Of a stretch of 64,000 bases of DNA, positions 18,522 through 26,042 are shown in pieces. The position numbers and the translations under genes were made by a program. Source of the stretch: Sediminibacterium sp. C3 (GTDB lineage Bacteria > Bacteroidota > Bacteroidia > Chitinophagales > Chitinophagaceae); contig NZ_KI669560.1 in the NCBI RefSeq assembly GCF_000508085.1, positions 1,607,168 through 1,671,167 on the forward strand. Reading direction: 5' to 3'. The first letter of the stretch is position 1. Each line of letters starts with the position of its first letter. Under the pieces are notes generated by a model. It ran no database searches, was not told the origin of the DNA, and worked only from the letters and a program-made list of their open reading frames with translations.

Positions 18522-19235
18522 ATGAAGAATAACGGATCCATTGAAACAGGGTGTTTACATTGTAATGTTCGTTTAAGCTCTGTATTTAATGTTTTGGACC
18601 AGGAACAAACACAGGAACTCTGTGCGCACAAATCCTGTGCGGTTTATAAGAAAGGGCAATATGTTTTTACTGAAAATGGTCTACCCAATGGGTTGTTTTG
18701 CATTAACAGCGGCAAAATAAAATTAACCACTACTGGTTATGATGGTAAGGAACAAATTCTTCGACTGGTTAAGTCTGGTGATATTTTGGGTTACCGTGCC
18801 CTGCTTTCCAATGAACGCTATCACTGTTCTGCCATAACACTGGAAGATGCATCTATTTGTATTATAGATAAAAAATACTTCTTTGACGCACTGGCCGCTT
18901 CGCCGAAACTGATGTTTGAAGTGGTAAAGAAAATGAGCCACGACCTTAAGATGGCAGAAGATCATATTGTATCTCTTTCTCAGAAAAATGTAAGAGAGCG
19001 CATGGCAGAAGCACTCTTATTCCTCAAAGCTACCTATGGATTTGAGGAGGATAATCAGACCCTGAATGTTAGTTTAAGCAGGGAAGAAATAGCTGATTAT
19101 GTTGGCACATCCACAGAATCCTGTATACGCTTGTTATCAGAATTTAATACCGATAAGCTAATTCTCTTAAAGGGGAAAAAGATCAGTATACTCAATCTAC
19201 AAAAGCTAATTCAAACGGCCAATATAGAGGATTAG
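18522..19235 (+). CDS. Crp/Fnr-family regulator, FNR-like
   Basis: A 237-residue transcription factor with an N-terminal cyclic-nucleotide-binding-type barrel, a dimer helix and a C-terminal winged helix-turn-helix. The recognition helix TSTESCIRLL keeps E199 and R203, the pair that reads TGA half-sites in Crp and FNR. Cysteines C11-x2-C14 match FNR C20/C23 and C113 aligns with FNR C122 (SIC vs MVC), but the residue matching FNR C29 is not Cys; C34 or C39 may replace it. An oxygen-labile Fe-S cluster is therefore plausible but unproven. It stands directly upstream of the cbb3 oxidase genes and of a perfect TGAT-N4-ATCA site. Confidence 0.85.
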   Translation: MKNNGSIETGCLHCNVRLSSVFNVLDQEQTQELCAHKSCAVYKKGQYVFTENGLPNGLFCINSGKIKLTTTGYDGKEQILRLVKSGDILGYRALLSNERYHCSAITLEDASICIIDKKYFFDALAASPKLMFEVVKKMSHDLKMAEDHIVSLSQKNVRERMAEALLFLKATYGFEEDNQTLNVSLSREEIADYVGTSTESCIRLLSEFNTDKLILLKGKKISILNLQKLIQTANIED

Positions 19236-19244
19236 CCTTTTTTT

Positions 19245-19258
19245 ATGATTTTAATCAT
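19245..19258. promoter_or_regulatory. FNR-type binding site
   Basis: ATGAT-TTTA-ATCAT is a perfect 5-4-5 inverted repeat with the Fnr core TGAT-N4-ATCA (consensus TTGAT-N4-ATCAA). It lies 9 bases past the stop of the Fnr-like gene and about 63 bases before the predicted transcription start near 19315, the class I activator position. Confidence 0.65.
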
Positions 19259-19278
19259 GTTTCTGCATTTCAAATCTC

Positions 19279-19310
19279 ATTGAATTCCTGACGTTACGGT
19301 GACAATTTTG
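19279..19310 (+). promoter_or_regulatory. Likely promoter of the cbb3 oxidase locus
   Basis: ATTG (19279-19282), 20 bases, then CAATTTTG (19303-19310), one mismatch from TAnnTTTG. This would start transcription within or next to the 16-bp palindrome at 19313-19328 that abuts the first start codon. Confidence 0.45.
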
Positions 19311-19312
19311 TA

Positions 19313-19328
19313 GGGTAAAATTTTACCC
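19313..19328. promoter_or_regulatory. 16-bp perfect palindrome abutting a start codon
   Basis: GGGTAAAATTTTACCC is perfectly self-complementary and ends on the base before ATG 19329. In DNA it could be an operator at the transcription start; in RNA it would fold over the 5' end of the message. Confidence 0.45.
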
Positions 19329-19865
19329 ATGTGTAAACATGCCGACCAGACTGCTGAATTCATTGCCCACCTTTTAGATAATGTATATCCCTGTCTGGAG
19401 TTAAAAATTCAGAACGCCATACACTGTCATTTTCTTTCTGATTATGATGCAGAAGCTACGGCTTATCTGAAGGAGCTGATGCAGCAGATAAAGAATGATT
19501 TTAGTTCGCTGGTTACCTGCGAACAAAAACTGGTTTTTCCATCGGTTATGAAGGTGTTCAATGCCAAATCGGCCAAGGAAGTTCCAATGCCCAACTTATT
19601 TGATTTGATGCAGTTAACCCGCAGCAAGGAGCACAAGATTATGGCACAGGTGAGTACATTAACCAGCCTGCTCTCTACCAATACCTGGAACAAAGCAGCC
19701 ATTAAGCAACACGATTTAGCCAATGCTTTTAATGACAGTTTTGTAAAAGAAAAATACAAGTGGAATAAAATGATTGAAGACCGATTGAACGCCTGCAGCT
19801 GTTTTCAATCGAATGTCCTGAAAGGACTGGGGGTAAACCCTCATGACAAAACAAAAAATAATTAA
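19329..19865 (+). CDS. Helical protein, possibly hemerythrin-like (uncertain)
   Basis: A 178-residue, predicted all-helical, soluble protein of unclear family. Features reminiscent of hemerythrin/RIC (ScdA) di-iron repair proteins are an early His-containing helix (FIAHLLDNVYPCLE), a CEQKLVFPSV segment resembling the EExxLFP motif, and a later SKEHKIM helix; several expected histidines are missing, so iron binding is doubtful. Ten or so His and eight Cys are present in total. It is the first gene after the FNR-type site and promoter, so it is probably expressed with the oxidase genes under low oxygen. Function not established. Confidence 0.5.
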   Translation: MCKHADQTAEFIAHLLDNVYPCLELKIQNAIHCHFLSDYDAEATAYLKELMQQIKNDFSSLVTCEQKLVFPSVMKVFNAKSAKEVPMPNLFDLMQLTRSKEHKIMAQVSTLTSLLSTNTWNKAAIKQHDLANAFNDSFVKEKYKWNKMIEDRLNACSCFQSNVLKGLGVNPHDKTKNN

Positions 19866-19920
19866 AATTTTACTCTTTACAGTTCTAAAAATTAAGTACC
19901 TTTTAACAACTTTTTGCAAC

Positions 19921-22347
19921 ATGTTGAATAAGACCTTAGAATCCACCAAATGCTTTCACTGCGGTGACGCCTGTGTGGGGGAACCTGTGGTTTTTGATGA
20001 GAAGGCTTTCTGTTGTAAAGGTTGTAGTTCTGTTTACCAGATATTAAATAAAAGTAATCTTTGCGAATATTATAATCTGCACGATGCTTCAGGGGTTAAA
20101 ATGAGTGAAGCCCGTGATCCCCAGAAATTTGCCTTTCTGGATAATTCCCAAATCGCCGCCAATTACATCGTTTTTTCTAAACCTGCTCAAATTGCAGTTC
20201 AATTTTATTTGCCTCAGATTCATTGCAGTTCTTGTATCTGGTTATTAGAGAATTTGCAGAAAGTGCACGAGGGTATTTACTTTTCTACCGTTCATTTTCC
20301 AACCAAGGAATTAACCGTTTATCTGGATCCTGAAAAAATCAGTATAAGAGCTACAGCAGAATTGCTTAGCTCTCTTGGCTATGAACCCTATATTACCTTA
20401 AACGATGGTCAGGAAGCCAAGCGCGAGCAAAAAATAGTGGCTCGTACAGCCATGATTAAAATTGGTATTGCAGGATTCTGTTTTGCCAATATCATGATGT
20501 TGAGTTTTCCTGAATACCTGGGTTTGGAAACCATTACAAGGGATGGATTGAATGCCAATCTTTTCCGTTACGTAAATCTTTTACTGGCTTTGCCTGTCTT
20601 ATTATACAGTGGCGCTGAATTTTTTATCAATTCCGTTTATAGTTTCAAGCAAAGAAGACTGAATATAGATGCTCCTATTGCCCTTGCACTGGCAGTTACT
20701 TTTGGCAGAAGTGTTTATGAAATTCTATCCGGAACCGGTGGAGGATATCTGGACAGTATGTCCGGCATTATTTTCTTCATGCTTCTGGGTAGATCATTCC
20801 AGACCAAAACCTTTGCCGATCTTTCCTTTAACAGAGATTTTACTTCCTATTTTCCTGTTGCGGTTTGTTTGCTGGACAAAGACGGAAACGAATCATTCGT
20901 ACCTGTACAAGAAGTGAAAGCAGATGATACTATCCGGATCAGAAGCAACGAAGTAATTCCTGTGGATGGTATGCATATCAAAGGCAGAGCAGAAATTGAT
21001 TACAGTTTTGTTACAGGGGAAAATGAGCCCGTTTCGCTGGCTATTGGAGATTTAATTTATGCGGGTGGCAAACAATTGAATGGAGCCATCGATTTGCTGG
21101 TAGTAAAGCCATTTTCTCAAAACAGCTTTACCAAGCTTTGGAATAATGACGCTTTTAAGAAATCGGACAAAAACGATTATTCTTTTACAACAGTTATCAG
21201 CAATTACTTTTCTATTGTTGTATTGACTGTTGCTTTCAGCAGTTTTATTTACTGGTATGGTACCAATATTAATTATGCCTGGCAATCAATGACAGCCGTA
21301 TTAATTGTTGCCTGTCCCTGTGCATTATTGATTACAGCCACATTTACGGAAGGTTTTGTCCTGAATATTTTCAGTAAGCATGGGTTGTTTTTAAAAAATG
21401 CGCTGGTGCTTCAGAATATAGCCAAAATTAACCAGGTTGTTTTTGATAAAACAGGCACCCTCACTTATCCTCACGCTTCTACTGTTCATTATGAAGGCAA
21501 GCCTCTCAGTGCAAGTGACAGAGCTATTATTGGTTCAATGGCGGCACAATCGATGCACCCATTAAGCAAAGCGATAGCAAAAGAATTAAAAGTTGCACAT
21601 AGTCAGATTGCCCATATTAAGGAAGTAGCAGGGGCTGGTATTGAAGCATGGGAAAACGAAACGCATTATAAGTTAGGTTCTGCAGCCTTTATTGGAAAAG
21701 CTTCTGACGCTGTTAAGGGATCTGAAGTATGGGTGTCTGTTGATGGAGAAGTATTCGGAAAATTCATTGTACAAAATGTGCTGAGAGCACATGTAGAAAG
21801 ATTGATACAGGAGCTACCTTATCCCATCACTGTTTTAAGTGGTGATAATAATCGTTCTGAAGAATATTTAAAGCAGAATTTGCAAAGACCTGTTCAGTAT
21901 TTATTTAATCAGACTCCGCAAGACAAACTTCATTATATAGATAACCTAAGAAAAGAAGGTAAAGAAGTGATGATGGTAGGGGATGGATTAAACGATGCCG
22001 GTGCGCTAAGCAAAAGTAATGTAGGTATTGCTGTGGTGGATAATACGATTCAATTTTCACCTGCCAGTGATGCCATTATGTTGTCTGAACAACTGCCATT
22101 ACTGGATCAATATATCCGCGCAGCAAAATGGTCTAAGAATCTCATTAAAACTACGTTTGTTATATCAACCTTATACAATGTTGTTGGATTGTATTTTTCT
22201 GTAACCGCTCAGATGTCGCCTTTAGTGGCAGCTATTTTAATGCCTTCCAGCACATTCACCATTGTAATGACAACCATGTTGGGCTCGGCCCTTATAGAAA
22301 AATACTGTTTCAAACCTATTCTGAATCCTAAAAATATACAAGCATGA
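19921..22347 (+). CDS. ccoI: Copper-transporting P1B-type ATPase for cbb3 oxidase (CcoI)
   Basis: CcoI exports copper for the CuB centre of cbb3 oxidase. The 808-residue product starts with a Cys-rich metal-binding domain (C11, C14, C18, C31, C32, C35), then an HMA-like domain with C102-x2-C105. Membrane helices carry the CPC motif (C465-P466-C467); the P-domain has D509 in DKTGT; the ATP domain has the HP motif in QSMHPLSK and GDGLNDAGAL. I chose ATG 19921: the open frame extends to 19843 but that would overlap the upstream gene and add a non-conserved stretch. Its stop overlaps the ccoS start by 4 bases (ATGA). Confidence 0.95.
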   Translation: MLNKTLESTKCFHCGDACVGEPVVFDEKAFCCKGCSSVYQILNKSNLCEYYNLHDASGVKMSEARDPQKFAFLDNSQIAANYIVFSKPAQIAVQFYLPQIHCSSCIWLLENLQKVHEGIYFSTVHFPTKELTVYLDPEKISIRATAELLSSLGYEPYITLNDGQEAKREQKIVARTAMIKIGIAGFCFANIMMLSFPEYLGLETITRDGLNANLFRYVNLLLALPVLLYSGAEFFINSVYSFKQRRLNIDAPIALALAVTFGRSVYEILSGTGGGYLDSMSGIIFFMLLGRSFQTKTFADLSFNRDFTSYFPVAVCLLDKDGNESFVPVQEVKADDTIRIRSNEVIPVDGMHIKGRAEIDYSFVTGENEPVSLAIGDLIYAGGKQLNGAIDLLVVKPFSQNSFTKLWNNDAFKKSDKNDYSFTTVISNYFSIVVLTVAFSSFIYWYGTNINYAWQSMTAVLIVACPCALLITATFTEGFVLNIFSKHGLFLKNALVLQNIAKINQVVFDKTGTLTYPHASTVHYEGKPLSASDRAIIGSMAAQSMHPLSKAIAKELKVAHSQIAHIKEVAGAGIEAWENETHYKLGSAAFIGKASDAVKGSEVWVSVDGEVFGKFIVQNVLRAHVERLIQELPYPITVLSGDNNRSEEYLKQNLQRPVQYLFNQTPQDKLHYIDNLRKEGKEVMMVGDGLNDAGALSKSNVGIAVVDNTIQFSPASDAIMLSEQLPLLDQYIRAAKWSKNLIKTTFVISTLYNVVGLYFSVTAQMSPLVAAILMPSSTFTIVMTTMLGSALIEKYCFKPILNPKNIQA

Positions 22348-22505
22348 GCATTATTGTAATGTTATTAATTATCAGTTTACTGGTAGCATCTGGCTTCCTG
22401 ATTGCTTTTATCTGGGGTTCAAAAACAGGACAATTTGATGATTCCTTTACACCCGCTAATAAAATATTTTTTGATCAAACCCATCAACCAACAGAGAATA
22501 AATAA
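22344..22505 (+). CDS. ccoS: cbb3 oxidase maturation protein CcoS
   Basis: A 53-residue single-helix membrane protein: hydrophobic residues 2-24 followed by the CcoS signature W-G-x3-G-Q-F-D-D and F-T-P-A-x-K-I-F-F-D. CcoS is needed for heme and copper insertion into the oxidase in other bacteria. It overlaps the ccoI stop by 4 bases and ends 6 bases before ccoNO, so it is translationally coupled on the left and tightly linked on the right. Confidence 0.92.
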   Translation: MSIIVMLLIISLLVASGFLIAFIWGSKTGQFDDSFTPANKIFFDQTHQPTENK

Positions 22506-22511
22506 ACAACC

Positions 22512-24647
22512 ATGCAGTTAGAAAAATTCACTTACGACAATTCCATCGTCCGGAAATTTGCTTTTGCCACTGTATTGTGGGCATTAGTAGGGATGCTGGT
22601 AGGGGTAATCATTGCGTTTCAGCTTGCTTATCCGGCACTCAATCTAGGTATTTCATTAACCAGTTTTGGTAGATTAAGACCGCTCCACACAAATGCTGTG
22701 ATTTTTGCGTTTGTGGGCAATGGTATTTACACCGGGGTATACTATATGATGCCTCGTTTGTTAAAGACCAGTATGTGGAGCAAGGGGCTTGGAAATCTTC
22801 ATTTCTGGAGCTGGCAGTTAATCATTGTTGCCGCTGCTATTACTTTACCATTGGGATTAACCCAGGGGAAGGAATATGCAGAATTAATCTGGCCTATTGA
22901 TATTGCTATCACCCTGGTTTGGGTAATTTTTGGTATCAATATGTTTGCCACCATTTTAACCAGAAGAGAGCGTCATTTATATGTGGCCATTTGGTTCATT
23001 ATTGGTACCTGGGTTACAGTAGCACTGTTGCATATTGTAAACTCATTTGCATTGCCTACATCCTTAACACATAGTTACAGCTGGTATGCAGGTGTGCAGG
23101 ATGCATTGGTTCAGTGGTGGTATGGTCACAATGCGGTGGCTTTCTTCCTTACAACCCCAATGTTGGGTATCATGTACTATTTTATTCCTAAAGCAGCCGG
23201 AAGACCTGTTTATTCCTATAAATGGAGTATCATTCACTTCTGGGCTTTGATTTTCATTTATATCTGGGCGGGTCCTCACCACTTGTTGTACACAGCTTTA
23301 CCTGATTGGGCACAGTCTCTGGGTGTGGTGTTCAGTGTAATGCTGATTTTACCCAGCTGGGGTGGTATGCTGAATGGTATTTTCACATTAAGAGGTGCCT
23401 GGGATAAGGTAAAAGAAGACCCCATTTTAAAAATGTTTGTAGTGGCACTTACCTGTTATGGTATGAGCACTTTTGAAGGCCCTATGTTGTCTTTGAAAAA
23501 TGTAAATGGATTTGCACACTACACCGACTGGATAGTAGCACACGTTCACGTTGGTGCATTGGGCTGGAACGGGTTTCTGATTTTTGGTATGTTGTACTGG
23601 TTAGTACCCCGTTTATACAATACCAAATTGTATTCTGTTAAAATGGCCAATACCCATTTCTTAATTGGTACTGTAGGTATTTTGTTATACGCCATCCCTA
23701 TGTACTGGGCTGCCGTTTCTCAGGCCTTAATGTGGAAGCAGTTTACTCCGGAAGGTCAGTTGAAATTCCAGTTCCTTGAAACTGTTACCCGTATTATTCC
23801 AATGTATATTGTAAGAGGTATTGGCGGAACCATTTATTTAACCGGAGCCGTATTGCTGGTAATTAATTTAATTAAAACAGCTAAGTCCGGGTCATTCATT
23901 GCAGAAGAAACCAGTGAAGCACCTGCATTGTCTGCTCAACCTTTGCCTTCAGGAAAAGCATACTGGCATTCTATTATTGAAAGAAGACCGGTTCAAATGC
24001 TGGTTATGAGCCTGATTGTGGTTTCTGTAGGAGGTGCTATTGAAATCATACCAACCTTTATTGTGAAGGAGAATGTACCTACAATCAGTACAGTTAAACC
24101 TTATACGCCACTTGAATTACAGGGAAGGGATATTTACATCAGAGAAGGATGTTATACCTGCCACTCTCAAATGGTTCGTCCTTTCAGAGATGAAGTAGCC
24201 CGTTATGGTGATTATTCCAAAGCAGGTGAATCTGTATACGATCATCCATTCCAGTGGGGTAGTAAACGTACTGGTCCGGATTTGGCCCGTTTGGCAAATA
24301 AGTATCCCAATAGCTGGCATTATCGTCATATGAATGATCCTGAAGAAATTTCACAGGGGTCTATTATGCCTCCTTATCCATGGTTGCTGGACAATGATTT
24401 AGATATCAGTACTACTCCTGGAAAAATCAGAGCGATGCAAACTCTGGGAGTTCCTTATCCTGAGGGCTACGATCAGAAAGCAAACAATGATTTGAAAATG
24501 CAGGCAGATGAAATTGCGGCAGATTTAAAGGCAAATAATATCAAGGCTCAAAGTGGTAAAGAAATCATTGCATTGATTGCTTATTTGCAAAGACTGGGTG
24601 CCGATTTGAAAAAAGCACCAGAGGCAGAAATTAAAAACTTACACTAA
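22512..24647 (+). CDS. ccoNO: cbb3-type cytochrome c oxidase, fused CcoN-CcoO subunit
   Basis: A 711-residue fusion of the catalytic heme-copper subunit CcoN (about residues 1-475, 12 or more helices) and the monoheme cytochrome c subunit CcoO (about 500-711). CcoN ligands are visible: H59 (RPLHTNA), H206 (WYGHNAV, CuB), H256-H257 (GPHHLLY) and H344/H346 (HVHVGALGWN). CcoO has one helix and a heme c site C547-x2-C550-H551 followed by the conserved SQMVRPF. CcoN and CcoO are separate genes in Proteobacteria; the fusion is widespread in Bacteroidota. It reduces oxygen to water with high affinity and pumps protons. Confidence 0.96.
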   Translation: MQLEKFTYDNSIVRKFAFATVLWALVGMLVGVIIAFQLAYPALNLGISLTSFGRLRPLHTNAVIFAFVGNGIYTGVYYMMPRLLKTSMWSKGLGNLHFWSWQLIIVAAAITLPLGLTQGKEYAELIWPIDIAITLVWVIFGINMFATILTRRERHLYVAIWFIIGTWVTVALLHIVNSFALPTSLTHSYSWYAGVQDALVQWWYGHNAVAFFLTTPMLGIMYYFIPKAAGRPVYSYKWSIIHFWALIFIYIWAGPHHLLYTALPDWAQSLGVVFSVMLILPSWGGMLNGIFTLRGAWDKVKEDPILKMFVVALTCYGMSTFEGPMLSLKNVNGFAHYTDWIVAHVHVGALGWNGFLIFGMLYWLVPRLYNTKLYSVKMANTHFLIGTVGILLYAIPMYWAAVSQALMWKQFTPEGQLKFQFLETVTRIIPMYIVRGIGGTIYLTGAVLLVINLIKTAKSGSFIAEETSEAPALSAQPLPSGKAYWHSIIERRPVQMLVMSLIVVSVGGAIEIIPTFIVKENVPTISTVKPYTPLELQGRDIYIREGCYTCHSQMVRPFRDEVARYGDYSKAGESVYDHPFQWGSKRTGPDLARLANKYPNSWHYRHMNDPEEISQGSIMPPYPWLLDNDLDISTTPGKIRAMQTLGVPYPEGYDQKANNDLKMQADEIAADLKANNIKAQSGKEIIALIAYLQRLGADLKKAPEAEIKNLH

Positions 24648-24657
24648 AATTTATTGT

Positions 24658-24819
24658 ATGAAGTTTAAAAATTATGTAACCACCATTGATAATGTGAATA
24701 TCTATCCAATGATTTCATTGGTCATATTTACTGTATTCTTTGCTGTAGTTACCTGGTATGTTTTTTCTGCTAACAAAGAAAAAATGGAAAAGAATAGTCA
24801 AATACCCATCAATGACTGA
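24658..24819 (+). CDS. ccoQ: cbb3 oxidase small subunit CcoQ-like
   Basis: A 53-residue protein with one membrane helix (about residues 17-38, ending in VVTWYVFS) and a charged Lys-rich tail. Position between ccoNO and ccoP and size match CcoQ, which stabilises the oxidase complex. The start follows ccoNO by 10 bases; its last bases overlap the likely ccoP start (ATGACTGA). Confidence 0.85.
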   Translation: MKFKNYVTTIDNVNIYPMISLVIFTVFFAVVTWYVFSANKEKMEKNSQIPIND

Positions 24820-26029
24820 TAAAAATAATTTTATGTTTACCACTATCACTTATAAACAAAATTACAAAGCCGCCTTTCAGAGAATGTTGCTGCTTTTGCT
24901 GGCCAGTCTGGCTGCGAATATTATCTGGGCTCAGGATGCAGCAGAAGCTGCGGCACCTGCTGCTCCCAAAGATGTTTTTTATGATTCCACAGTTGCCTAT
25001 GTATTGTTAACCGTTATTGGTTTACTTGCCCTCGTTATTTATATGTTGGGTAATGTATTTGTGCTTGCTATTAAAAATAAGATGGAACAGCAAAAGCAAT
25101 CAGGAGTAGGAAAAGCTGCTGCATTAACTGCGCTGATGTTATTGGTGTCTGCCAGTTCCTTATTTGCACAAGCCAAGAATGTACCTGCAGGCACACCAAC
25201 AGTAGTTTCTGAAACCATTGTTCATCTGCTGGCATTTATTGTTGCCATTGAAATGATTATCATTATCTATTTTGCCAATGGTATACGCAGCTTCCTAAAG
25301 AAAGATGCGTTGAAGATGGCAGCTGCAAAAGGTGAAGTTGTTGAAGAAAAAGAAAAAATTTCCTGGTTTGATCGTTTGTACAACCGAAATACAGCCGAAG
25401 ATGTAGCCCGATTAGATCTGGGGCACGATTATGATGGAATTAAGGAGCTGGATAATGAAGTTCCGGTATGGTGGAGATGGGGTTTTGCCATCAGTGTAAT
25501 CTTTGGCGTGGTATACTTGTACAATTATCACGTTGCAGAAACAAAGCCTTTACAGCAACAGGAACTGGCAATGGACCTGGAAAAAGCTGCTGCAGAACAA
25601 GCAGTTTATCTGGAGAAGTCTGCTAACAGCGTAGACGAAAATACAGTGAAAATGATGGGCGCTGATGATATTGCAAAAGGTAAGGAATTGTATATCAAAC
25701 CTGGCGCATGCGCTACTTGTCATGCGGAAAACGGAAGCGGTATTGTTAATGGAGCTCCTGGTATTGGACCTAACTTAACAGATGAGTATTGGTTACACAA
25801 GGGTGATATTAAAGGGATATTCTATTCTATTAAATATGGCTGGCCTGAAAAAGGGATGAAGAGCTGGAAGGACGACTATTCTCCTGTTCAAATTGCTCAA
25901 ATAGCAAGTTATGTAAAGTCTTTACAGGGAACCAATCCACAACCTGCTAAAGAAAAACAGGGAGAATTATTTGTAGAAGAGGGTGCTGCACCTAAAGCTG
26001 ATTCCAGCGCTGCGCCAGCAATGAAGTAA
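24812..26029 (+). CDS. ccoP: cbb3 oxidase diheme-type subunit CcoP, single-heme form
   Basis: A 405-residue membrane cytochrome c. There is a signal-like hydrophobic segment, then membrane helices near residues 65-90, 105-120 and 130-160, another near 220-240 (the FixP_N anchor, WWRWGFAISVIFG), and one heme c site C300-x2-C303-H304 (CATCH) near the C-terminus. Proteobacterial CcoP has two heme sites; only one is here. The Ala/Pro/Lys-rich tail is low complexity. I chose ATG 24812, which overlaps ccoQ by 8 bases; ATG 24833 is an alternative. Confidence 0.9.
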   Translation: MTDKNNFMFTTITYKQNYKAAFQRMLLLLLASLAANIIWAQDAAEAAAPAAPKDVFYDSTVAYVLLTVIGLLALVIYMLGNVFVLAIKNKMEQQKQSGVGKAAALTALMLLVSASSLFAQAKNVPAGTPTVVSETIVHLLAFIVAIEMIIIIYFANGIRSFLKKDALKMAAAKGEVVEEKEKISWFDRLYNRNTAEDVARLDLGHDYDGIKELDNEVPVWWRWGFAISVIFGVVYLYNYHVAETKPLQQQELAMDLEKAAAEQAVYLEKSANSVDENTVKMMGADDIAKGKELYIKPGACATCHAENGSGIVNGAPGIGPNLTDEYWLHKGDIKGIFYSIKYGWPEKGMKSWKDDYSPVQIAQIASYVKSLQGTNPQPAKEKQGELFVEEGAAPKADSSAAPAMK

Positions 26030-26042
26030 AATAAGATTGATT

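Noticed and set aside
19843..19920. Earlier start for ccoI
   Set aside because: It overlaps the preceding gene, and the conserved Cys-rich start begins at ATG 19921.
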